This document shows positions 8,703 through 14,653 of a stretch of DNA of 14,653 nt, in pieces; within the stretch, counting starts at the first letter, position 1, and the number at the start of each line of letters is the position of its first letter. Both the position numbers and the translations under genes were made by a program. Origin of the DNA: Spirochaetota bacterium (lineage in GTDB: Bacteria > Spirochaetota > Spirochaetia > DSM-27196 > PWMO01); contig JAAAOR010000055.1 of the NCBI GenBank assembly GCA_009908735.1, positions 1-14,653 on the forward strand, written 5' to 3'. The notes below the pieces were generated by a model, which saw only the letters and a list, made by a program, of their open reading frames with translations, was not told where the DNA came from and searched no databases.

Positions 8703-9397
8703 GTCTCGCCTGCGAGGCGATAGCCGACCCCCCGGACGGTCTCGATATGCTTTCCGTGCTCACCAAGCTTTTTGCGCAAACCGAGAATCTGCACGTCGAC
8801 GGAGCGCTCGGTAACCGGATAGTCCTGTCCTTTTACCGCATCAATGATCCGATGCCGGGAGAATACCCATCCGGGGTTCCGGGCCAGGAACTCGAGGATC
8901 GCGAACTCGGTGGCCGAGAGAGAGACAAGTGTGTCGTCGACGAATACCTCGTGGCGGGACACATCGATAAGTATATCGTGGACCCGAATGCGGGTGGAGG
9001 GGGCGCTTGCCGCTCCGTCCCGCTGAACGCGTCTGAGCAACGCACGCACGCGCGCGAGAAGCACGCTTGGGATGAAAGGTTTGGTGACGTAGTCATCAGC
9101 TCCGAGCTCGAGGCCGTTCACCACATCGCTCGACGTTGACTTTGCTGTGAGCATGAGCACGGGGATGTCGCGGGTCTGATCCGTCGACTTGAGCCGTTTG
9201 CAGACCTCCGTTCCGCTCATCCCGGGTAACATGATATCCAAAATGATAAGATCGGGGACCGCCTCCCGGGCCAGCCGAAGGGCGTCTTCTCCGGTTTCAA
9301 CCGTCTCGACGCCGAAATCTTCCCTTTCGAGGTTGTACCGGATCAGCTCGAGAATATCGTGTTCGTCGTCGACAACCAGAACGGTATCGTTGGCCAC
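8699..9397 (-). CDS. phoB: PhoB-type response regulator (OmpR/PhoB winged helix)
   Basis: A 232-residue transcription factor for the phosphate regulon. The receiver domain has acidic residues D10-D11, phosphoacceptor D54 in ILDIMLPGMSG, T84 and K106 in VTKPF. The C-terminal winged-helix DNA-binding domain (about 132-230) shows LSATEFAILEFLARNPGWVFSR, the recognition-helix region VTERSVDVQILGLRKKL and the final VRGVGYRL. The start is taken as GTG 9397 because a GGGAGG lies 8 bases before it; the longer reading from TTG 9415 would overlap that ribosome binding site and adds six residues not typical of the family. It lies 33 bases after phoU and overlaps phoR by 4 bases. Its target boxes could not be identified with confidence in this window. 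Confidence 0.95.
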   Translation of the reverse strand: MANDTVLVVDDEHDILELIRYNLEREDFGVETVETGEDALRLAREAVPDLIILDIMLPGMSGTEVCKRLKSTDQTRDIPVLMLTAKSTSSDVVNGLELGADDYVTKPFIPSVLLARVRALLRRVQRDGAASAPSTRIRVHDILIDVSRHEVFVDDTLVSLSATEFAILEFLARNPGWVFSRHRIIDAVKGQDYPVTERSVDVQILGLRKKLGEHGKHIETVRGVGYRLAGET

Positions 9398-9405
9398 TGA
9401 GCAGG

Positions 9406-9411
9406 CCTCCC
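9406..9411 (-). promoter_or_regulatory. Shine-Dalgarno sequence that fixes the phoB start
   Basis: GGGAGG on the minus strand, 8 bases before GTG 9397. It lies within the longer in-frame reading from TTG 9415, so it decides in favour of the GTG start. Confidence 0.75.
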
Positions 9412-9430
9412 GCAAGACGCTGTGCGCCGG

Positions 9431-10099
9431 CTACTTCCGCGGTGTACGAAGCTCGACGTGCTCGCCGCGCTTCGCGTAGACTACCCACTCGCAAACGCTT
9501 CGTACGTGATCGCCGAGGCGCTCGAGAAACCGTACCATGAACATCAGGTGCATCGCCTTATCCACTTTGTCCGGATGCTCTTGGACTATCTCGGTGATCT
9601 TCGCGTAGAGCGTCTTTTGCATGTTGTCTATCGTTGCATCGCGCTCGGCGATGGAGATCGCCTCGTCGGCATCCTGGTCGACGAATGCGGTCAGGGCATC
9701 ATGCATCATCGAGATGCCCCGTTCGGCCATCTCTTCCATAGACGGGAGAACGCGCGAGAACGTCTCGTCCGATACGTCTCCCACCGCACGCGAGAGATGC
9801 CGGGCGTGGTCGCCGATTCGTTCGAGGTCGTCCACGATGCGGATAGTCGTCAGGATTTCTCTCAAATCGCTGGCCACCGGCTGCTGCGTGGCGAGGAGTT
9901 CCGTGCAGTGATCCTCTATCTCCACCTGCATCCTGTCGATGTTCTTGTCCTCCTCGATTACGCGTTCGGCGAGATCGTAATCGTGGGAGGCAAGGGCCGT
10001 CACCGATTTCTTGAGAGCCTCCTCCACGAGAGAGCCCATTCGAAGGACATCCTGATACATTTTATCCAACTGACTGAGAAAGTACTTTCTTGGCGCCAT
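9431..10099 (-). CDS. phoU: PhoU phosphate signalling protein
   Basis: PhoU is a peripheral cytoplasmic protein that links the Pst transporter to PhoR and keeps the regulon off when phosphate is plentiful. This 222-residue protein has the usual length and two tandem three-helix PhoU repeats. Each repeat carries the metal-binding E-x3-D motif: E93-D97 in DLERIGDHA and E193-D197 in FLERLGDHV. The start is ATG 10099 with GGAGG 7 bases upstream (10107-10111). It follows pstB by 26 bases and precedes phoB by 33, so all are probably on one transcript. The order pstB-phoU-phoB-phoR puts the whole signalling chain together, apart from the permease. Confidence 0.96.
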   Translation of the reverse strand: MAPRKYFLSQLDKMYQDVLRMGSLVEEALKKSVTALASHDYDLAERVIEEDKNIDRMQVEIEDHCTELLATQQPVASDLREILTTIRIVDDLERIGDHARHLSRAVGDVSDETFSRVLPSMEEMAERGISMMHDALTAFVDQDADEAISIAERDATIDNMQKTLYAKITEIVQEHPDKVDKAMHLMFMVRFLERLGDHVRSVCEWVVYAKRGEHVELRTPRK

Positions 10100-10125
10100 G
10101 CGGCCGCCTCCATTATCCTTTTGGT

Positions 10126-10902
10126 TTAACCGAATCGGCCGGAAATGTAGGCCTCGGTTTCGGCATTCTGCGGATTAAAAAACATATCTACCGTGCTGCC
10201 ATACTCGGCAACGTATCCTGACTTGTGCTCGTCGACCATGAAGAAGGCGGTGCTGTCCGAAACGCGCCCCGCCTGCTGCATGTTGTGCGTAACTATAACT
10301 ATAGTGTACTGCTCTTTGAGCTCTTCCACCAAGCTTTCGATTTTGCCGGTGGAGACAGGATCGAGCGCGGAGGTCGGCTCGTCCATGAGGAGAACGTCGG
10401 GCTCCACCGCAAGGGCTCGAGCGATGCAGAGCCGCTGCTGCTGGCCGCCGGAAAGACTGAGTGCCGGGGTGTGCAGGCGGTCTTTGAGCTCGTCCCAGAC
10501 GGCAGTGGCGCGGAGGCTCCTCTCGACGCCTTCTTCCACCGCCTGCTTATTCCGGATTCCGTGGAGCCTCGGGCCGTAGGCGACGTTCTCGAAGACCGTC
10601 ATTGGAAAGGGGTTGGGCTTCTGAAACACCATGCCTACTCGGGTGCGGAGGTCGATTGGTGAAAAGTCCGTGTAGAGGTTTTTCCCCTCGTAGCCGACGT
10701 AGCCCTCGATGCGAACTCCTTCGATGAGGTCGTTCATGCGATTGAGGGTGCGCAAGAACGTAGACTTGCCGCAGCCCGAGGGTCCAATGAGGGCGGTAAC
10801 CTGGTTCTGCCTCACGTCCATCGTGACCTCTTTGAGCGCCCGAAACGTGCCGTAGAAAAAGTTGAGATTCGAAATCTGGAACGTGGTTTTCATCCTCTCC
10901 AT
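10126..10902 (-). CDS. pstB: Phosphate ABC transporter ATP-binding protein PstB
   Basis: ATPase of the high-affinity phosphate importer PstSCAB, acting on the inner face of the membrane. The 258-residue protein has Walker [10 protein letters not shown] at 40-48, the Q-loop FQKPNPFP, signature [15 protein letters not shown] beginning at 150, Walker [13 protein letters not shown] with D174-E175 and the H-loop [23 protein letters not shown] is characteristic of PstB within ABC ATPases. ATG 10902 is preceded by AAGGAGGG (10906-10913), with a slightly short spacing; ATG 10893 is also possible. pstS, pstC and pstA are not adjacent: the gene upstream on this strand encodes an unrelated secreted protein. 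The permease must therefore be encoded elsewhere in the genome. Confidence 0.97.
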   Translation of the reverse strand: MERMKTTFQISNLNFFYGTFRALKEVTMDVRQNQVTALIGPSGCGKSTFLRTLNRMNDLIEGVRIEGYVGYEGKNLYTDFSPIDLRTRVGMVFQKPNPFPMTVFENVAYGPRLHGIRNKQAVEEGVERSLRATAVWDELKDRLHTPALSLSGGQQQRLCIARALAVEPDVLLMDEPTSALDPVSTGKIESLVEELKEQYTIVIVTHNMQQAGRVSDSTAFFMVDEHKSGYVAEYGSTVDMFFNPQNAETEAYISGRFG

Positions 10903-10967
10903 ACGCCCTCCTTCTACGGACCGACGATGCAGTTACTGTGTTAAATGAGTATTAGCGCCTGCGTTTT
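10903..10967 (-). other. Intergenic region before pstB
   Basis: Sixty-five bases, the longest gap in the window. Reading on the minus strand it holds the strong ribosome binding site of pstB (10906-10913), a TTAACA (10939-10944) and a nine-base palindrome-like CAGTAACTG (10930-10938), plus a TAATAC that could be a -10 box. A pst promoter under PhoB control would be expected here, but no two-part Pho box could be matched. No terminator for the upstream gene is seen. Confidence 0.3.
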
Positions 10968-11834
10968 CTAGGACTCCGTGCCGTTTTGTGCTTGAACGCG
11001 GCTTCGAAACCAGCGATAGAGGGCTTCGATGCGATTGTAGAAGCTGTCTTTCGCCCGGTCCTCGAGTCCGAAGAGACTGATCACCTCCACGCCGCAGGCG
11101 CCATAAAAAAGGTATCCCTCCTCGGTTTCCACAACCGTAAGGTGTATTTCCAGGTTCTCCGGGGCGACAACGGGAAATATACCGTAATACATCCGTGTCA
11201 GATTTGTCATGCTCATGAGGTAGGCGTCTTCTCGCCGTATATATTCGACCGTGTAGACATTGCGCCCGAAGCTCGAGTCACGCTGATATACGTGGATACG
11301 ATCCCGGCGAGGTATCTCCGAGACCGTAGGGTCGGGCAGGGGCTCGCGACTCTCCGGCCCGGCTACCGCGTACGATTCCTCGTAGAAAATCCGCATCCGC
11401 CCGCGACTCGCGGAGTAGTACTCGATCCCCTCCATCGTGCTTACCGAGCGGAAGATATTGTAAAGTGACAGATCACGCTCTGCCTCGCTGCCGCCCGTCA
11501 GGCGCTCGCGCAGCAGAAAGAGTGCCTCCACACCGACCTTTGGCTCCATCGCCTCGAGGGCGGAGCGAGTGCTCTCCAGGCCCGGGACCTGGGGTGCCAG
11601 GGCCAGATCCACGCTGTCGGTGAAAAAGTGCTTGATGCTCCCCGCTTCGATGAGCTCGCGGTAGCGCTCCCGCGAAAGTTGAGATACAAGCTCGCGCACC
11701 GCGGGGTGGGCACTGGACCGAGCCGGCTGACTATCCGCCTCGCCACCCGACTGCGCGGAGACCGGAAGATGCGTGAACAACAGAAGAGCGGCGACGGTGA
11801 GCCGACTGAAGATTGAAGTAGGCGTGACTCTCAT
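10968..11834 (-). CDS. Secreted protein of unknown function, resembling DUF6675
   Basis: A 288-residue exported protein. The N-terminus is a clear signal peptide: basic residue R11, hydrophobic core LTVAALLLF and a probable cut after VSA at residue 27. There is no lipobox. The mature protein is soluble-looking, with a mixed alpha/beta composition. Its C-terminal half (NLTRMYYGIFPVVAPENLEI, then VVETEEGYLFYGACGVEV and a final SFYNRIEALYRWFRSRV) recalls proteins from spirochaetes that I associate with DUF6675; this is from memory and not checked. No catalytic motif is recognised. It is 65 bases upstream of pstB on the same strand, where pstS or pstA would normally be, so it may be co-transcribed with the phosphate genes. 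A link to phosphate is only a guess from position. Confidence 0.72.
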   Translation of the reverse strand: MRVTPTSIFSRLTVAALLLFTHLPVSAQSGGEADSQPARSSAHPAVRELVSQLSRERYRELIEAGSIKHFFTDSVDLALAPQVPGLESTRSALEAMEPKVGVEALFLLRERLTGGSEAERDLSLYNIFRSVSTMEGIEYYSASRGRMRIFYEESYAVAGPESREPLPDPTVSEIPRRDRIHVYQRDSSFGRNVYTVEYIRREDAYLMSMTNLTRMYYGIFPVVAPENLEIHLTVVETEEGYLFYGACGVEVISLFGLEDRAKDSFYNRIEALYRWFRSRVQAQNGTES

Positions 11835-11878
11835 GGTACTGTCTTCTACCTCAGAAAACTCCGCAATTCAAGGGCAAC
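11835..11878. promoter_or_regulatory. Short divergent region between the secreted-protein gene and murG
   Basis: Only 44 bases separate two divergent start codons, so both promoters must lie here or reach into the opposite gene. On the minus strand TTGAAT and TAGAAG with 17 bases between them are a weak match to a promoter that would give an almost leaderless transcript. No convincing pair was found for murG. An AAGGG 5 bases before the murG ATG may be a weak ribosome binding site. Confidence 0.35.
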
Positions 11879-12979
11879 ATGCATAAGCCAGTCGTTTTCA
11901 CCGGCGGAGGAACCGCCGGGCACGTCTTCCCCGGCCTTGCGGTCGCCGAGGCGCTTCGCGAGCGTGGGGACTACGAGATCGTGTGGATCGGGTCCACCTC
12001 GGGCATGGAGCGCCGACTCGTCGCCGACCGTGGTATCCGGTTCTTCGGCATTCCGGCGGGAAAGCTCCGCCGCTACTTTTCCTTCAAGAACCTCATCGAC
12101 CTCGCCAAGGTCGGCGCGGGCTTCGTAGCGGCAGTGTTTCGTCTGCTCGCCGTCAAGCCGTCCTTTGTTTTCTCCAAAGGTGGCTACGTCAGCGTCCCGG
12201 TCGTTGCCGCGGCGCGTCTGCTCGGGATCCCCGCGGCGACGCACGAGTCCGATTCCGACCCGGGGCTCGCCACCAGACTCAACGCCCGGCTCGTCGAGCG
12301 CGTGCTTATCTCCTATGATTCCACCGCCGGCCACCTCCCCGCCGGCCTGCGTCACCGCTGCATCAACGTCGGGAACCCAGTGCGCCGCGACCTCCGGTCC
12401 GGCAGCCCGGAGGCAGCCCGTCGTGCCTTCGACTTGCCGGCGGACCGGCCGCTCGTATTCGTGGTCGGTGGAAGTCTCGGCTCCGCCCAAATCAACAGGC
12501 TGCTCGCGGAGGTGCTCGACGATCTCCTCGGTTACTGCGCCGTGGTGCACCAGCGCGGCGAACATCCCGCGCCGCGGCCGGACGGGCGGGGATATGCCTC
12601 TGCCGGCTTCATCGGGCGCGAGTACGCCGATCTGCTCGCCGCCGCGGATCTTGTGGTGTGCCGTGCCGGCGCAGGGACGCTCTGGGAGCTTTCGCTTGCG
12701 CAGAAGCCGTCTGTGCTCATTCCGTTACCTCGCGCCGGATCACGTGGCGACCAGCTGCGTAACGCCCGCATCTTTGCCGACCGTGGCGCGGCGGTGGTGC
12801 TGGCCGACGCTGAGGCGACCCCCGATCGGCTGCGGGACGAGATCCACCGACTGCTCGACGATCCCGACGCGCGTCGGCGGATGGGTGCCGCCGTGGCGGG
12901 GTTTGACGCAGCCGGTGCGGCGGATAGAATCGCAGGTATGATTGATGATGTCGTGGAGGGGCGCGGGTGGACTTCGTAG
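11879..12979 (+). CDS. murG: MurG, UDP-GlcNAc:lipid I N-acetylglucosaminyltransferase
   Basis: MurG adds GlcNAc to lipid I on the inner face of the membrane to make lipid II for peptidoglycan. The 366-residue protein is a GT-B glycosyltransferase. N-domain: glycine loop GGGTAGHVFPG at 9-19, with His15 at the catalytic position, and FSKGGYVSVP near 100. Acceptor-side motif HESDSDPG at 122-129 replaces the common HEQNxxPG. C-domain: VVGGSLGSAQIN from 195, CRAGAGTLWEL at 261-271 with Glu270 at the site that holds the UDP ribose, and GDQLRNA at 290-296 with Gln292, where most MurG proteins have HQxxNA. These variants are consistent within one lineage (I believe spirochaetes) and do not suggest loss of activity. 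The ATG start has only a weak ribosome binding site. It overlaps cvpA by 13 bases. Confidence 0.95.
   Translation: MHKPVVFTGGGTAGHVFPGLAVAEALRERGDYEIVWIGSTSGMERRLVADRGIRFFGIPAGKLRRYFSFKNLIDLAKVGAGFVAAVFRLLAVKPSFVFSKGGYVSVPVVAAARLLGIPAATHESDSDPGLATRLNARLVERVLISYDSTAGHLPAGLRHRCINVGNPVRRDLRSGSPEAARRAFDLPADRPLVFVVGGSLGSAQINRLLAEVLDDLLGYCAVVHQRGEHPAPRPDGRGYASAGFIGREYADLLAAADLVVCRAGAGTLWELSLAQKPSVLIPLPRAGSRGDQLRNARIFADRGAAVVLADAEATPDRLRDEIHRLLDDPDARRRMGAAVAGFDAAGAADRIAGMIDDVVEGRGWTS
11901..11919 (+). repeat. Perfect GC stem-loop at the 5' end of murG
   Basis: CCGGCGG at 11901-11907 and CCGCCGG at 11913-11919 pair perfectly (7 base pairs, all G-C) around a five-base loop AGGAA. It begins 22 bases after the first base of the start codon, inside the codons for the glycine loop. 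It could slow translation initiation. The pairing is seen; an effect is inferred, and Gly/Pro-type codons in a GC-rich genome could give it by chance. Confidence 0.4.
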
Positions 12980-13455
12980 CGGTCGACATCGTCTTTGCCC
13001 TGATTCTCGTCTTCACCACGCTGCGCGCCGCCATTCGAGGGTTCGTGACCGAGCTGCTCTCTATGGCGAGCCTTATCCTCGGGATTGCGGCGGCGGTTTT
13101 GTTCTCCGGCGTTGTCGGCGCTTATCTCAACCAGTGGCTTGGTGAATCGGCCTGGAGCCAGGTGGCGGCGTTTCTGGCCATATTCCTGATGGTGTATATC
13201 CTGGTGAAGATCTTCGAGAACGCGCTTCATAGCCTCATAGAACACATCCACCTCGAGAACCTGGACCACGCTCTCGGGCTCTTCCTCGGCGTAATCGAGG
13301 GGTTACTCCTGACCTTCGTGATGATCCTGATCATCCAGATACAACCCTTTTTCCCACCAAATCGCGTGCTCGAGGGAAGCGTCTTCGGCCAGTTGCTCGT
13401 ACCGCTGCTGCCCCACGTCTCGGAGTTTTTGAACCGGAGGACCGTCGATGTTTGA
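12967..13455 (+). CDS. CvpA family integral membrane protein
   Basis: A 162-residue membrane protein of the CvpA family (named for colicin V production in E. coli; the molecular function is unclear, with reported links to envelope stress). The family start is present: DFVAVDIVFALILVFTTLRAAIRG, matching the typical opening in which a short first helix is followed by a G-rich basic turn. Four membrane segments are predicted at about 5-22, 29-52, 65-85 and 105-125. The tail PNRVLEGSVFGQLLVPLLPHV is also a usual CvpA feature. GTG 12967 is the start, with GGAGGG (12955-12960) 6 bases upstream inside murG. It overlaps murG by 13 bases and the next gene by 8, so the three are translated together. 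Confidence 0.88.
   Translation: MDFVAVDIVFALILVFTTLRAAIRGFVTELLSMASLILGIAAAVLFSGVVGAYLNQWLGESAWSQVAAFLAIFLMVYILVKIFENALHSLIEHIHLENLDHALGLFLGVIEGLLLTFVMILIIQIQPFFPPNRVLEGSVFGQLLVPLLPHVSEFLNRRTVDV
13436..13440 (+). promoter_or_regulatory. Shine-Dalgarno sequence for the delta-prime gene
   Basis: GGAGG 7 bases before ATG 13448, inside the end of cvpA. It supports that ATG, which overlaps the cvpA stop region. Confidence 0.7.
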
Positions 13456-14653
13456 GAACATAATCGGACACGGGAGAACGGTCGACCGTCTGCGTGCCGA
13501 GATCACCGACAAGCGGCTTCCGGGAGCTCTCCTGCTCCACGGTCCGCAGTACACCGGCAAGACCACGGTTGCCCTCGAGCTTGCTCGCGCGGTGACCTGC
13601 GAGAACGGCACTGCGGAGTGGACCTGCGACTGCCGCTCCTGCCGGCAACAGCGGTTGCTCGTCCATCCCTACACGCTCCTGCTCGGAACGCACTACTTCC
13701 TCCAAGAGATCACAGTGTGTGCGGAGGCCCTCAAGGCGCATCCTTCAAAGGGCACGCGCTTCCTTTTTCTGCGTGCGGTGCGAAAACTCCTGCGGCGCTT
13801 TGACGATGTCTTGTGGCAGGGGCAGGAGAATCGCATCTCCCCGGTATCGAGCACGGTGCGTGAGGTCGCTGAGACGGTCGAAGACCTCGATCCGCGGTTC
13901 CCGCTTCCCGAGGGCTCGGCACTGGAGAAGCTCTCCGAGCGCCTCCTATCGCGGTCCAAGAAGCTCTCCTCGGCGCTTCCGCAAGACCCCGTCCCCATTC
14001 AGGCGGTACGAAATGTATCTTTCTGGGCGCACATGGCGGGGCCGCGGAAAGTCGTAATCCTGGACGGGGCAGACCGCCTGAATAGCGGCACGCGAAACGC
14101 CCTGCTCAAGACCCTGGAAGAGCCGCCGCCCGAGGTCACCTTCGTGCTCATGGCAACCCGGCGCTCGGCGGTGATGCCGACAATTCTTTCGAGGGTGCGC
14201 GGCTACGAGTTCCCGCCCCGCGGTGGCGACGAGCAGTGTGAGGTGGTACGCCGGGTATTTCGAGAGACCGAGCTTGAATGTGACTCCCTCCGTGAGTACT
14301 TTCTGAGGAATGGATTCTCGGGGTCGGAGCCGATAACGTCCCTCGCTGAAACGTTCATCGAGGCTGTTGTCTCACCCCGCACTACCGACGGCGCCGACGG
14401 AGTTGGCCACGTGCAACAGGCGCTTCAGGAGATGGCAGACGTGCACGCATTCCGCTACTTCTTCGAAGAGCTCACCACGCTGCTTCACCGATTGCTCGCC
14501 AACGATGTCGCCGGCGCCTCGCGGCCTCTCGTGGGGATCGAGACTATCGAGCGGTGGCGTGATCTCGTGGCGGAGGCGGCATTCCGGGTGGAGTCACTGA
14601 ATATGAATCCATCGACGGTCTGCGAGAGTCTGTACTTCTCTATGAGGCAGGTC
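13448..14653 (+). CDS. holB: DNA polymerase III delta-prime (HolB-like) clamp-loader protein, 3' end missing
   Basis: The frame is open for 402 codons to the window edge. It encodes an AAA+ protein of the DnaX/HolB type, which helps load the sliding clamp during replication. Seen in order: MFENIIGHGRTVDRL start, Walker A GPQYTGKTT at 32-40, a zinc-type cysteine set C51, C60, C62 and C65, HP at 73-74, then a long region without counterpart in short homologues. After this come IQAVRNV at 184-190, a degenerate Walker B VVILDGADRLN from 202 (D-G-A-D in place of DExx, usual for delta-prime), NALLKTLEEPPPEVTFVLMATR, and sensor region MPTILSRVRGYEF. Together with NALLKTLEEPP this identifies delta-prime rather than the tau/gamma subunit. 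The roughly 90-residue insertion is unusual. The start has GGAGG 7 bases upstream and overlaps cvpA. Confidence 0.85.
   Translation, partial: MFENIIGHGRTVDRLRAEITDKRLPGALLLHGPQYTGKTTVALELARAVTCENGTAEWTCDCRSCRQQRLLVHPYTLLLGTHYFLQEITVCAEALKAHPSKGTRFLFLRAVRKLLRRFDDVLWQGQENRISPVSSTVREVAETVEDLDPRFPLPEGSALEKLSERLLSRSKKLSSALPQDPVPIQAVRNVSFWAHMAGPRKVVILDGADRLNSGTRNALLKTLEEPPPEVTFVLMATRRSAVMPTILSRVRGYEFPPRGGDEQCEVVRRVFRETELECDSLREYFLRNGFSGSEPITSLAETFIEAVVSPRTTDGADGVGHVQQALQEMADVHAFRYFFEELTTLLHRLLANDVAGASRPLVGIETIERWRDLVAEAAFRVESLNMNPSTVCESLYFSMRQV

Noticed and set aside
9398..9415. Longer phoB reading from TTG 9415
   Set aside because: It would run through the GGGAGG ribosome binding site of the GTG 9397 start, and the added residues are atypical of the family.
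9422..10129. Open frame of 235 codons on the plus strand opposite phoU
   Set aside because: It mirrors phoU almost exactly and its translation has no recognisable motif.
12165..12941. Open frame of 258 codons in a second plus frame inside murG
   Set aside because: Its translation is low-complexity, rich in R, S and P, as expected from a shifted GC-rich frame; all MurG motifs are in the other frame.
1..14653. Search for CRISPR arrays, transposons, tRNA genes, phage or toxin-antitoxin genes
   Set aside because: No regularly spaced repeats, transposase motifs, inverted terminal repeats or tRNA-like cloverleafs were noticed; coding sequence fills nearly the whole window.

Overview
The window is a gene-dense, GC-rich stretch of bacterial chromosome. 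It holds twelve genes (two cut by the window ends), gaps between genes are at most 65 bases, and no rRNA, tRNA, mobile element or CRISPR array was seen. The best guess for the source is a free-living member of the Spirochaetota. This rests on the form of the MurG motifs (HESDSDPG instead of the usual HEQNxxPG, and GDQLRNA instead of HQxxNA), a secreted protein resembling a small spirochaete family (DUF6675), and an unusual DNA polymerase III delta-prime subunit. This is inference from remembered family features, not from a search.

Left block, plus strand, 1-6914: the 3' end of comM (Mg-chelatase-like AAA ATPase), a membrane-anchored HtrA-type serine protease, uvrB, a small SH3-domain lipoprotein, a DUF445 membrane protein and a response-regulator diguanylate cyclase. 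From the protease to the cyclase, genes are 11 bases apart or overlap, so they probably form one transcription unit. A close match to a sigma-70 promoter (TTGGCA, 17 bases, TATATT) lies at the junction of comM and the protease gene and probably starts it. The unit joins envelope quality control, DNA repair and c-di-GMP signalling.

Middle block, minus strand, 11834 down to 6933: a secreted protein of unknown function, then pstB, phoU, phoB and phoR. These are the ATPase of the phosphate transporter, its regulatory partner PhoU, and the PhoB-PhoR two-component system that senses phosphate. phoB and phoR overlap as ATGA. The permease and binding protein genes (pstC, pstA, pstS) are not here, so the transporter must be completed from another locus. 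The cyclase and phoR converge with only 18 bases between their stop codons.

Right block, plus strand, 11879 to the end: murG (lipid II synthesis), a CvpA-family membrane protein and the start of a HolB-like clamp-loader subunit, overlapping each other by 13 and 8 bases. murG is transcribed away from the secreted-protein gene across a gap of only 44 bases.

No novel defence or mobile system was found. The points most worth a second look are the roughly 90-residue insertion in the delta-prime protein, the split phosphate locus with an unknown secreted protein at its head, and the short-leader promoter of the protease.
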